From Paracoccaceae bacterium (GTDB lineage: Bacteria > Pseudomonadota > Alphaproteobacteria > Rhodobacterales > Rhodobacteraceae), in NCBI GenBank assembly GCA_029881635.1, contig JAOUMG010000176.1, forward strand, positions 1-5,446: 5,446 nucleotides of DNA. The letters are read 5' to 3'. The notes under the pieces are model-generated. The model was not told where the DNA came from. It saw nothing but the letters and a program-made list of their open reading frames with translations, and did no database searches. Numbering within the stretch: position 1 is the first letter of the stretch; every line of letters begins with the position of its first letter. Positions 1 to 5,446 of the stretch are shown here, in pieces. The translations under genes and the position numbers were made by a program.

Positions 1-75
1 TACCTGCTGGATGACAGCGGGCTAGACCGGCAAACATGCGAAGACGAGGCCCGCCAGCCCTTTTGGAAAGTCTGA
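1..75 (+). CDS. C-terminal end of a probable DUF1127-family small protein (5' end outside window)
   Basis: Frame 1 is open from the window edge to a TGA at 73-75; the other two plus frames hit stops within the first 25 bases. The visible 24 residues run YLLDDSGLDRQTC then EDEARQPFWKV. This resembles the usual C-terminus of DUF1127 (YjiS-like) proteins, in which an L-L-x-D-x-G-L-x-R segment is followed by E-A-R-x-P-F-W at the very end. DUF1127 proteins are short (about 45-80 residues), basic, and common in several copies in alphaproteobacteria; some have been tied to phosphate or carbon metabolism and small-RNA turnover, but no role can be read here. A strong intrinsic terminator begins 33 bases after the stop, which supports a real plus-strand gene end. 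The family call rests on a short tail only, so a different protein remains possible. Confidence 0.55.
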   Translation, partial: YLLDDSGLDRQTCEDEARQPFWKV

Positions 76-108
76 GCGTTCCACTCATCCCCGATGGAAC
101 CTCTTCCT

Positions 109-137
109 GGGCCGGGCATTGCCCGGCCCTTTTTTTT
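109..137 (+). terminator. Strong rho-independent terminator of the upstream plus-strand gene
   Basis: A perfect 9-bp GC-only stem (GGGCCGGGC at 109-117 paired with GCCCGGCCC at 121-129) closes a 3-base ATT loop and runs directly into eight T residues (130-137). It works on the plus strand only, because the minus-strand read-out has no T tract after the stem. It lies 33 bases after the stop at 73-75 and so terminates that gene. Confidence 0.93.
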
Positions 138-193
138 AGCCATTCAAACAGGATGACTTTGGCACGGCAAGCCGGATCAAAGGCCAGACAAGG

Positions 194-451
194 TTATGCA
201 GGAACTACGTCAATGGAAATTGAGCGTTTTTTCAGTTCGGAATAAAGCGCCTGAAGAACCTTTGGCTTATCGACCGCACTGCGCAACGCATCGCCGATAC
301 GTCCGATACTGGTGTCGGACTGTACCCGCCATACCATGCGGCGTTTGACACCATCATCATACACGATTTCAATCTTCCCCGCCTGAGATGTCCGCAGGCC
401 AAGGAAATCGAAGCCCCCAGAGGAGCTATGGAAAAAAGTTTGGGTGGGCAT
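194..451 (-). CDS. Small hypothetical protein, 85 aa
   Basis: I do not recognise this protein. The ATG at 451-449 opens an 85-residue frame ending in TAA at 196-194. The sequence is protein-like. It has a polar N-terminus (MPTQTFFHSSSGG), a probable beta-rich middle (KIEIVYDDG followed by RRMVWRVQ), and a lysine-rich C-terminal stretch that looks helical (IGDALRSAV through YSELKKRS). There is no signal peptide or membrane segment. Support for a real gene: a candidate promoter (TTGACG, 18-base spacer, CATAGA) sits 35 bases or more upstream on the same strand, and no better frame occupies this stretch. Against: the ribosome binding site is weak (GCGAG, 7 bases before ATG), and by my count about 54% of third positions are G or C, which is not a strong coding bias. 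It lies just beyond the rpsI terminator, so it is probably a separate transcript. No terminator with a T tract follows it. Confidence 0.5.
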   Translation of the reverse strand: MPTQTFFHSSSGGFDFLGLRTSQAGKIEIVYDDGVKRRMVWRVQSDTSIGRIGDALRSAVDKPKVLQALYSELKKRSISIDVVPA

Positions 452-485
452 TGTGCTGCTCGCTTGTTTTGCCTCTATGGCGAAA

Positions 486-515
486 TCTATGGCCCCGGAA
501 ATCTCGTGGCGTCAA
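486..515 (-). promoter_or_regulatory. Candidate sigma-70 promoter for the small hypothetical gene
   Basis: On the minus strand a -35-like TTGACG (515-510) is followed by an 18-base spacer and a -10-like CATAGA (491-486). Alphaproteobacterial housekeeping promoters keep the TTGAC core well and tolerate a loose -10, which fits. The predicted start of transcription near 479 would leave a leader of about 28 bases before the ATG at 451. The match is by eye only and a chance occurrence is possible. Confidence 0.35.
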
Positions 516-568
516 TCAGCACAGCTACAATTGTGCGTGATCGAGTCCGACCGGCAACACCAAGCAGC

Positions 569-606
569 AATAGAATAAGGGCGCGCCAGCTATGGCGCGC
601 CCTTTT
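569..606 (-). terminator. Intrinsic terminator of rplM-rpsI, possibly bidirectional
   Basis: A perfect 10-bp stem (GGGCGCGCCA at 579-588 with TGGCGCGCCC at 593-602) closes a 4-base GCTA loop. On the minus strand the stem is followed by TTATTCTATT (578-569), a U-rich tail, and it begins 24 bases beyond the rpsI stop codon. On the plus strand it is followed by TTTT (603-606), so it could also stop any plus-strand read-through toward rpsI. Its main role is clearly to end the ribosomal protein transcript. Confidence 0.88.
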
Positions 607-625
607 CGAATGGATGTTTTCCGAC

Positions 626-1117
626 TTAACGCTTGGAGAACTGGAAGCTCTTGCGGGCTTTGGCCTTACCGTATTTCTTCCGTTCCACAACGCGGCTGTC
701 GCGGGTGAGGAAGCCCGCGGCCTTCAAAGCCGGGCGCAGTGAAGGTTCATAAAGCTGCAAAGCTTTCGAGATGCCGTGCTTCACTGCACCGGCCTGCCCC
801 GAAAGGCCACCGCCAGCAACCGTCGCCATCACGTCGAACTCGCCATCGACACCTGCAACGGTGAAGGGCTGACGCAGAATCATCTGCAGCACGGGACGGG
901 CGAAATAAGTCGCCATTTCCTTGCCATTGACCACGACCTTGCCGGAACCCGGCTTGATCCAGACGCGGGCGACCGCATCCTTGCGCTTGCCGGTTGCATA
1001 GGCGCGGCCCAAAGCGTCACGCTGTGCAGTACGGGGTTCAACGACCGCAGCCTCGGCAGCAGGGGTGCCTGCCACCACGGATTTCAGATCGTCGAGGGTT
1101 TTGATTTCTTCGGCCAT
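626..1117 (-). CDS. rpsI: Small-subunit ribosomal protein S9 (uS9)
   Basis: S9 is a 30S ribosomal protein of the head domain whose C-terminal tail reaches toward the P-site tRNA. The core from about residue 40 matches S9 throughout: [18 protein letters not shown] (40-57), the glycine-rich [19 protein letters not shown] near 98-116, [16 protein letters not shown] (135-150), and the terminal FQFSKR. At 163 residues it is longer than the 130-residue E. coli protein because of an N-terminal extension of about 35 mostly acidic and alanine-rich residues, normal for alphaproteobacteria. I chose the ATG at 1117-1115, giving [10 protein letters not shown], as in relatives I recall. A GTG at 1126 lies three codons upstream in frame and overlaps the rplM stop (GTGA), so a 166-residue form is possible. 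With the ATG start, only five bases separate it from the rplM stop, and GAAG just before it gives a weak ribosome binding site, which points to translational coupling with rplM. A stem-loop terminator follows. Confidence 0.97.
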   Translation of the reverse strand: MAEEIKTLDDLKSVVAGTPAAEAAVVEPRTAQRDALGRAYATGKRKDAVARVWIKPGSGKVVVNGKEMATYFARPVLQMILRQPFTVAGVDGEFDVMATVAGGGLSGQAGAVKHGISKALQLYEPSLRPALKAAGFLTRDSRVVERKKYGKAKARKSFQFSKR

Positions 1118-1122
1118 CTTCT

Positions 1123-1587
1123 TCACGCGCTCCGGGTATTCTTCGGGTTCATCGATTTCACATCCAGCACTTCGGGCGACTGCGCCTCATGCGGATGTTC
1201 GGCACCGGCGTAGACGCGCAGATTGGTCATCTGCTGGCTGCCCAAACGGTTGCGGCTGATCATGCGCTCAACAGCTTTGATCAACACGCGCTCGGGGTGG
1301 GCACCGTCAAGCACCTGCCCTGCCGTACGGAACTTGATCCCGCCCGGATAGCCGGTGTGCCAGTAGTAACGTTTGTCTTCACGCTTGGCGCCGGTCATCT
1401 GCACCTTGCCGGCGTTGATGACGATCACATTGTCGCCCATATCCATGTGCGGCGTGAAAGTTGGTTTGTGCTTGCCGCGCAGGCGGTTAGCAATGATCGT
1501 GGCGAGACGGCCCAGAACGACGCCTTCGGCATCGATCAGGATCCATTTTTTCTCAATCTCCGCCGGTTTCGCGGTGTAGGTTTTCAT
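1123..1587 (-). CDS. rplM: Large-subunit ribosomal protein L13 (uL13)
   Basis: L13 is an early-assembling 50S protein that binds 23S rRNA. The 154-residue product shows the family along its whole length: [18 protein letters not shown] (13-30), [17 protein letters not shown] (36-52), [17 protein letters not shown] (72-88), and the C-terminal signature region with [18 protein letters not shown] (99-116) and [20 protein letters not shown] (123-142). E. coli L13 is 142 residues; the extra C-terminal tail ending [12 protein letters not shown] is usual in Rhodobacterales. The start ATG is preceded by AAAGGG about 6 bases upstream, an acceptable ribosome binding site. It is the first gene of the rplM-rpsI operon, with S9 starting within five bases of its TGA. 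In E. coli L13 represses its own operon through the mRNA leader; whether that holds here cannot be read from this sequence. Confidence 0.98.
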   Translation of the reverse strand: MKTYTAKPAEIEKKWILIDAEGVVLGRLATIIANRLRGKHKPTFTPHMDMGDNVIVINAGKVQMTGAKREDKRYYWHTGYPGGIKFRTAGQVLDGAHPERVLIKAVERMISRNRLGSQQMTNLRVYAGAEHPHEAQSPEVLDVKSMNPKNTRSA

Positions 1588-1790
1588 GGGTAGCCCTTTA
1601 AATTCGCGATCTCACAAGACATCCCGGAAGGGAGTCGAATTCGGATGGGGGCTTTTCGGGTATTATTCGACCACAGTCAAGAGCTATGGCTTCAATTTTT
1701 TCTAATGTTATTAATGAGTTAAAAAATAGGTATTATATTACCCCATTCTAACCTAAAATTCGGAAACCCATGGCGATCATGCAGGATGGT
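1588..1790 (-). promoter_or_regulatory. AT-rich promoter and leader region of rplM-rpsI
   Basis: This 203-base gap between the thioesterase stop and the rplM start holds no gene that I can support. Reading on the minus strand, bases 1760-1690 are markedly AT-rich compared with the rest of the window and include runs of A and T, as in an UP element. Just downstream lies CTTGACT (TTGACT at 1680-1675), a good alphaproteobacterial -35. The expected -10 at 17 bases spacing (GAAAAG, 1657-1652) is poor, so the exact promoter is uncertain. The remaining roughly 65 bases would be the mRNA leader and include a small TCCC-TTCC-GGGA hairpin (1633-1622) and a CGAATTCG palindrome (1645-1638 region). I see no recognisable riboswitch. 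Confidence 0.4.
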
Positions 1791-2210
1791 TCATCGCCCT
1801 GGTGGGATTGAATATGTCATGGACGCCCGCGCGACGGGATCAGCATTACCTTCCGCATAGAGCAACACATCGCCAACGGCCAAAACGCGACCAAGCTTTA
1901 AAATCCGTGCCACACCAATCAAATCGACACCTGCCGCTGGCTTTCGCAGGAAATCAATGCTGGCCCCTGTGGTCACAGCCAGGGCGACCGGACCAATGCG
2001 GGCCAAAATTGCCAGGTAAATGGCGACATCGGCCAGCGCGAACATCGACGGCCCCGATACGGTCCCACCCGGGCGCAAATGCCTGTCAGCCACGCGCAAT
2101 TTGACCTCGACACCTTCAGATGTCAGCCGCAGCAATTCAAAATCATCAGCGACCTGAGGAAACTCGGTATTCAGAAATGCTATCAGTTCTTCGTGCGTCA
2201 TCGCTTGCAT
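1791..2210 (-). CDS. PaaI-like hotdog-fold acyl-CoA thioesterase
   Basis: The 139-residue product matches the PaaI/4HBT hotdog family, whose members hydrolyse acyl-CoA thioesters in the cytoplasm as oligomers. The central helix segment is VSGPSMFALADVAIYLAI (51-68), with Asp61 in the position of the catalytic aspartate; then LAVTTGASIDFLRKP (77-91) and the strands KLGRVLAVGDVLLY (105-118) and ARASMTYSIPP (127-137). The usual HGG motif before the helix reads SGP (52-54), a variant I associate with a Rhodobacterales subfamily. I chose the ATG at 2210, giving MQAMTHEEL, because GGTGGA lies 8 bases upstream; an upstream ATG at 2270 would add 20 residues (MHFPRFDRN and on) that look non-homologous and would overlap the neighbour's leader. 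It is divergent from the hydratase-like gene at 2272 and separated by 203 bases from rplM. The substrate is unknown. Confidence 0.85.
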   Translation of the reverse strand: MQAMTHEELIAFLNTEFPQVADDFELLRLTSEGVEVKLRVADRHLRPGGTVSGPSMFALADVAIYLAILARIGPVALAVTTGASIDFLRKPAAGVDLIGVARILKLGRVLAVGDVLLYAEGNADPVARASMTYSIPPGR

Positions 2211-2271
2211 ATTATTTTTCCACCGGTATCCACGGGGCACAGGGTTTCTATCAAACCGAGGGAAATGCAAG
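2211..2271. promoter_or_regulatory. Divergent control region between thioesterase and ECHDC3-like gene
   Basis: These 61 bases must hold the promoters and leaders of both divergent genes, unless the promoters lie inside the coding regions. An inverted repeat GGTTT-ctatc-AAACC spans 2243-2257, near the centre, and could be a regulator-binding site. Towards the plus strand, GAGGGA (2259-2264) is the ribosome binding site for the ATG at 2272. Towards the minus strand, GGTGGA (2224-2219) serves the ATG at 2210. I find no convincing -35/-10 pair on either strand. Confidence 0.35.
2219..2224 (-). promoter_or_regulatory. Ribosome binding site that decides the thioesterase start
   Basis: GGTGGA on the minus strand lies 8 bases before the ATG at 2210-2208. 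Neither the second ATG at 2201 nor the upstream ATG at 2270 has a comparable site, so this favours the 139-residue product. Confidence 0.6.
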
Positions 2272-3060
2272 ATGAACGGCGGAATTCTTTTGCGCGACGA
2301 TCACGATGGGATCGCGACATTGACGTTGAATGCACCGGACCGTCTGAATGCCTTATCTGATGCCATGCTGGCGGCGTTGAGGCAGGAATTCCTTGCCTTG
2401 TCGAATGATCCGGCAATCCGGGTAGTGATCTTGAAGGGGGCTGGCAAAGCATTTTGTGCTGGTCACGATCTGAAGGAAATGCAGGCCGGACGCAAAGCCC
2501 CGGATAAAGGTCGATCCTATTTCGGTGATCTTTTCACCCGTTGCACGGAAGTGATGCAACTGATCCCTACCCTGCCCCAGCCGGTAATTGCCCAAGTCCA
2601 CGGCATCGCCACTGCTGCCGGATGCCAGTTGGTTGCCACTTGCGATATGGCCGTCGCCGCAGAGGGCACGCGCTTTGGCGTTAACGGTGTCAATATCGGC
2701 CTGTTCTGCTCCACGCCCATGGTTGCGCTTTCGCGCAATGTGCCGCGCAAGAAGGCGTTCGAAATGCTAACCACCGGCGAATTCATCGACGCTGCCCGCG
2801 CCGAAACCTTGGGGTTGATCAATCGCGTTGTCCCCAGCCAAACGCTTGATACCGAAACCCGTGCACTGGCTGGCGTTGTCGCGGCCAAATTGTCAGCCGC
2901 AGTGAGAATCGGCAAACGCGCCTTTTATGAACAGATCGAGATGACCCGCCAAGATGCTTATGCGCATGCTGGTGCGGTGATGGTCGAAAACATGCTTTGG
3001 CGCGACACCGAAGAAGGTATCAATGCCTTTATCGAAAAACGCGACCCCGATTGGCAGTGA
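2272..3060 (+). CDS. Enoyl-CoA hydratase/isomerase family protein, ECHDC3-like
   Basis: The 262-residue product is a crotonase-fold protein acting on acyl-CoA thioesters. Oxyanion-hole segments are clear: GKAFCAGHDLKEM (58-70) and HGIATAAGCQLVATCDMAVA (110-129). The segment GVNIGLFCSTP (139-149), then PRKKAFEMLTTGEFI (158-172) and the end ENMLWRDTEEGINAFIEKR closely follow the pattern I recall for ECHDC3, a mitochondrial enzyme-like protein of animals with bacterial relatives. The two glutamates that catalyse hydration in classic enoyl-CoA hydratase (Glu144 and Glu164 of the rat enzyme) align with Gln119 and Gly139, so ordinary hydratase activity is doubtful; the real reaction is unknown. The ATG at 2272 has GAGGGA seven bases upstream; an ATG at 2265 is out of frame. 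It is divergent from the thioesterase and converges on the MFS gene with 12 bases between and no terminator visible. Confidence 0.92.
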   Translation: MNGGILLRDDHDGIATLTLNAPDRLNALSDAMLAALRQEFLALSNDPAIRVVILKGAGKAFCAGHDLKEMQAGRKAPDKGRSYFGDLFTRCTEVMQLIPTLPQPVIAQVHGIATAAGCQLVATCDMAVAAEGTRFGVNGVNIGLFCSTPMVALSRNVPRKKAFEMLTTGEFIDAARAETLGLINRVVPSQTLDTETRALAGVVAAKLSAAVRIGKRAFYEQIEMTRQDAYAHAGAVMVENMLWRDTEEGINAFIEKRDPDWQ

Positions 3061-3072
3061 CCTGAGCGCTGT

Positions 3073-4257
3073 CTAAATACCGCGGGCCCGCAGCAATAAG
3101 GCCAACCCGATGGCGGTGATGGCCATCAGAAAAGTACCCCAGAGAAACATCGGAATGCCGCCTGCCCCGATCAACAACGCCCCGGCATAGGGGGCCGCCG
3201 CCGAGGCGGTTAGCGGCGCGATTGCCAAAGCACCAGAAACTGCCCCAAAATTCTCGCGTCCCAATGCTTCGGCCACCAGAACCGGCCGCAGGATCGACGA
3301 TACACCCGCCGCTGCCCCCTGGCAGATAGCATAGGCAAAAAACAACCAAACATGCCCAGCAGCCAGCAACAGCGCCAGGCTTGCCAGCGCCAAAAGCGTG
3401 GCGACGGCACGGATCGCCGTGCCCGCCGGGATACGCTCTGCCCCGACCATCAGGAAAATTCGGCCCGCCACCTGCATCGGCCCTACTGATGAGGCCACCA
3501 GAACAGCAAGCCCTGTACCGGCCCCCCGGTCCGCCAATACCGGCAGAGCAAAGGTGGAAAGCATGGTATGATTACCAAGTATCAGGCCGAACAGACCGGC
3601 CAGCAACCAGAACTCGGGCCGCTTCATCGCCGCCCGAACCGCCCCTTTGGGCACTTCGACGCCCTCGGCCCCACGTCGTTCACCCCGCCGCATCAACGCC
3701 ACGCCCACAAGGTTCGCAGGAACCGTGACGAACAGTTGAACCAATCCAAAGATCAAAAGCGCCCCGCGCCAGCCATAGATCTGACCAGAATAGGCCCCCA
3801 AGGGAAAGGCAATCGTCGAGGCAAAACCCGCAACAAGCGTTACGCGAATAATCGCGTGGCGTGCCATTCCGCCAAGACGCCGGGTCAGAAAGGAAAAACA
3901 GGTTTCATAAAGGCTGCCTGCCTGGGCCAGCCCAACAACCGACCAAAGCGCCAACCACGCCGCAAGGTGTTCGACCCGCGACAGCAGGATAAGGCAGACA
4001 GCGCCCAGAGCGGCAGCACCACCCAGCAAAACCCCGCCAAGGCCCTTGTCAACAAACCGTCCCGATAACGGGGCAAAGGCAGCAGAAACCAGCAGACCCA
4101 GAGTGGGCCCGAGCGCGAGTTCGGCGCGGCCCCAGTCACTGCCCGCCTCAAGTGATACAAGAATTGCGCCAAAGATGTAGACGAGCGATGCAAAGCCCAG
4201 CGTCTGCCCGACAGCCAGCGCCCAGACGCCGCGTCGCTCATCGCGCGACATCGACAC
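3073..4257 (-). CDS. MFS transporter, 12 predicted transmembrane segments
   Basis: The 394-residue product is a major facilitator superfamily inner-membrane carrier. I place hydrophobic segments at about 12-35, 45-66, 74-93, 96-118, 135-155, 164-188, 214-238, 247-271, 280-300, 302-326, 337-363 and 367-389, with a charged central loop (RRGERRGAEGVEVPKG, 190-205) dividing the two halves. The 2-3 loop reads GRFVDKGLGG (66-75), a form of MFS motif A with Asp70. The loop after segment 1 (DWGRAELALGP) is like that of the monocarboxylate-type branch, but I cannot name the substrate. The start is GTG at 4257, directly abutting the peptidase TAG stop, with AGG six bases upstream; an ATG two codons later (4251) is the alternative. 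The arrangement implies co-transcription and translational coupling with the M32 peptidase. Confidence 0.9.
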   Translation of the reverse strand: MSMSRDERRGVWALAVGQTLGFASLVYIFGAILVSLEAGSDWGRAELALGPTLGLLVSAAFAPLSGRFVDKGLGGVLLGGAAALGAVCLILLSRVEHLAAWLALWSVVGLAQAGSLYETCFSFLTRRLGGMARHAIIRVTLVAGFASTIAFPLGAYSGQIYGWRGALLIFGLVQLFVTVPANLVGVALMRRGERRGAEGVEVPKGAVRAAMKRPEFWLLAGLFGLILGNHTMLSTFALPVLADRGAGTGLAVLVASSVGPMQVAGRIFLMVGAERIPAGTAIRAVATLLALASLALLLAAGHVWLFFAYAICQGAAAGVSSILRPVLVAEALGRENFGAVSGALAIAPLTASAAAPYAGALLIGAGGIPMFLWGTFLMAITAIGLALLLRARGI

Positions 4258-5446
4258 CTAAAGCCTGTATATCGCGGTGAATTTCTGTTCGAGATAGTCC
4301 AGCAGCGGAACCTCTGACGGCGCAAAACCACAAGCCCGCGCAACGACATCGCGCGGTTCATGCAGCCCCCCGAACCGCTGAAGGTTGGAACCGAGCCAAT
4401 CCGTTGCAGGTGATGCATCCCCGTTTGCAAGATGCGCGTCCAGATCCGGCAGGTCGGCACGCAGCTTTTGCATCAGGCAGCCCGCATAAACATTGCCCAA
4501 GGTGTAGGTCGGGAAATATCCGAAAAGCCCCACGGACCAATGCACATCCTGCAAGACGCCATTGGCAGGCTTATCCACCGCAACCCCGAAATCCTTCTCG
4601 AAGCGTTCGTTCCACGCGGCTTCCAGATCGCCGGACGCCAGTGACCCGGACATCAACTGACGTTCAAGATCAAAGCGCATCATGATGTGCAAATTGTACT
4701 GGACCTCATCCGCTTCGGTGCGAATGAAGCCGGGCTGTACCCTGTTCACGGTTGCATAGAATGCATCGGCATCGGCGATGCCGAAATCGCCGAATGTGTT
4801 TTGCATCTTTTGAAACATCCATCCGGTAAATGCACGGCCCCGCCCAAGCTGGTTTTCGTATATCCGGCTTTGACTTTCGTGCACGCCCATGGAGACACCC
4901 TGCCCCATCGGCGTCAGCAGATAGGATTGGTCAATTCCGAGTTCATAACAGGCGTGCCCCACCTCATGGATCGTTGAGTAAAGGCAATTGAACGGGTCAG
5001 CTTCGACCACGCGTGTTGTGATACGCGCATCATTGCCCGACCCCGATGAAAAAGGATGCACCGCCAGGTCAAGCCGCCCGCGCCGCCAGTCATAGCCAAA
5101 TGCCGTCGCCATATCGCGCGCCAGGGCCAGCTGATTATCCTTGGCAAATGTCCCGCTCAAAGCGTTGGGCCGCACATCCGACCCCAACACCGCTTCGCGC
5201 AAGGCGACCAGCCGCGGGCGCAGCCTGTCGAACATCCCGCTGATTTCAGCACCGGTTATGCCCGGCTCATATTCATCCAGCAAAGCGTCATAGGTGTCGC
5301 CTCCATCCGCCAATGCCTGACCCTTTTCCCGGATGAGCGCGATTATCTTTGTCAGTGTCGGCAGAAAACGGGCAACGTCGTTACTTGCCCGTGCCTCGGC
5401 CCAAATACCTTGTGACAGACTGGTCGCCCGTGCGATTTCGGTTGCA
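4258..5446 (-). CDS. M32 family metallocarboxypeptidase (carboxypeptidase Taq type), N-terminus outside window
   Basis: M32 enzymes are cytoplasmic zinc- or cobalt-dependent carboxypeptidases that trim single residues from peptide C-termini. The frame runs from the TAG stop at 4260-4258 to the window edge, 395 residues. Counting from the first full codon at 5445, the metal motif HEVGH lies at 160-164 (DNA 4968-4954), and HESQS at 189-193 supplies the third ligand Glu190, 26 residues after the second histidine as in the family. Other family marks are HPF (130-132), DARITTR (139-145), IRTEADE (241-247), DVHWSVG and GYFPTYTLGN (about 300-318) and GLHEP near 361. Family members are about 490-500 residues, so roughly the first 100 are missing. 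A TTG at 5313 is not the start: the frame continues upstream with convincing family sequence (LSQGIWAEARASNDVARF). All catalytic residues are intact. The MFS gene follows with no gap. Confidence 0.95.
   Translation of the reverse strand, partial: ATEIARATSLSQGIWAEARASNDVARFLPTLTKIIALIREKGQALADGGDTYDALLDEYEPGITGAEISGMFDRLRPRLVALREAVLGSDVRPNALSGTFAKDNQLALARDMATAFGYDWRRGRLDLAVHPFSSGSGNDARITTRVVEADPFNCLYSTIHEVGHACYELGIDQSYLLTPMGQGVSMGVHESQSRIYENQLGRGRAFTGWMFQKMQNTFGDFGIADADAFYATVNRVQPGFIRTEADEVQYNLHIMMRFDLERQLMSGSLASGDLEAAWNERFEKDFGVAVDKPANGVLQDVHWSVGLFGYFPTYTLGNVYAGCLMQKLRADLPDLDAHLANGDASPATDWLGSNLQRFGGLHEPRDVVARACGFAPSEVPLLDYLEQKFTAIYRL

Noticed and set aside
157..182. CTTTG / CAAAG nested stem downstream of the small hypothetical gene
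   Set aside because: Interrupted by an internal loop and not followed by T residues; probably chance.
36..245. Plus-strand open frame of 69 codons
   Set aside because: It runs straight through the strong terminator at 109-137, giving an unnatural product, and conflicts with the frame-1 gene end at 75.
428..742. Plus-strand open frame of 104 codons starting after AGAGG
   Set aside because: It passes through the terminator stem at 579-602 and into the antisense of rpsI; its second half is a shadow of the S9 gene.
776..1593. Several plus-strand open frames opposite rpsI and rplM
   Set aside because: They lie antisense to two unmistakable ribosomal protein genes and show no protein-family features.
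1771..1798. GGCGAT / ATCGCC stem at the thioesterase stop codon
   Set aside because: Only 6 bp with a 15-base loop and no uninterrupted T tract on the minus strand; too weak to call a terminator.
2517..2915. Minus-strand frame of 132 codons opposite the ECHDC3-like gene
   Set aside because: Fully antisense to a well-supported enzyme gene; no recognisable features.
3083..3092. GCGGGCCCGC perfect palindrome near the MFS 3' end
   Set aside because: Lies inside coding sequence, has no loop and no T tract, so it is not a terminator.
3381..4068. Long plus-strand frames opposite the MFS gene
   Set aside because: Proline-, arginine- and glutamine-rich products typical of antisense readings in GC-rich DNA.
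3885..4460. Minus-strand frame of 191 codons spanning the peptidase/MFS junction
   Set aside because: Out of frame with both genes and rich in arginine, tryptophan and cysteine; a shadow frame.
1..5446. CRISPR arrays, insertion sequences, tRNA or rRNA genes, phage or defence genes
   Set aside because: I saw no direct-repeat arrays, transposase-like frames, cloverleaf sequences or defence motifs on either strand.

Overview
The window looks like a chromosomal housekeeping stretch from an alphaproteobacterium, most likely Rhodobacterales (Roseobacter/Rhodobacter group). The evidence is the protein content: an S9 ribosomal protein with the long acidic N-terminal extension seen in that class, an L13 with a matching C-terminal tail, a DUF1127-type C-terminus, a PaaI-like hotdog protein with an SGP motif where HGG is usual, and an M32 carboxypeptidase. 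The assignment rests on remembered family sequences, not on a database search.

Layout from left to right. Bases 1-75 are the C-terminal end of a small plus-strand gene, probably DUF1127 family, followed by a very strong intrinsic terminator (109-137). Bases 138-625 hold one plausible minus-strand small hypothetical gene (194-451) with a candidate promoter, then a perfect 10-bp stem terminator (579-602) that closes the ribosomal operon. Bases 626-1587 are rplM-rpsI on the minus strand (L13 first, then S9), preceded by a 203-bp AT-rich promoter/leader region. A minus-strand PaaI-like thioesterase (1791-2210) and a plus-strand ECHDC3-like enoyl-CoA hydratase/isomerase family protein (2272-3060) are transcribed divergently from a 61-bp spacer. 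The hydratase-like gene converges, with only 12 bp between, on a minus-strand pair: an M32 metallocarboxypeptidase (4258-5446, N-terminus outside the window) and an MFS transporter (3073-4257) whose start abuts the peptidase stop.

How the genes relate. L13 and S9 are the classic co-transcribed ribosomal pair. The divergent thioesterase and hydratase-fold protein both belong to families that act on acyl-CoA, and they share a compact control region with a small inverted repeat, so a shared acyl-CoA-related role is a reasonable inference. The peptidase and transporter appear translationally linked, but the transporter substrate cannot be read from the sequence.

I found no mobile element, CRISPR array, RNA gene, phage remnant or clear novel system. 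The points that most merit a second look are the loss of both canonical catalytic glutamates in the hydratase-fold protein, the unrecognised small protein between rpsI and the DUF1127-like gene, and the shared divergent control region.
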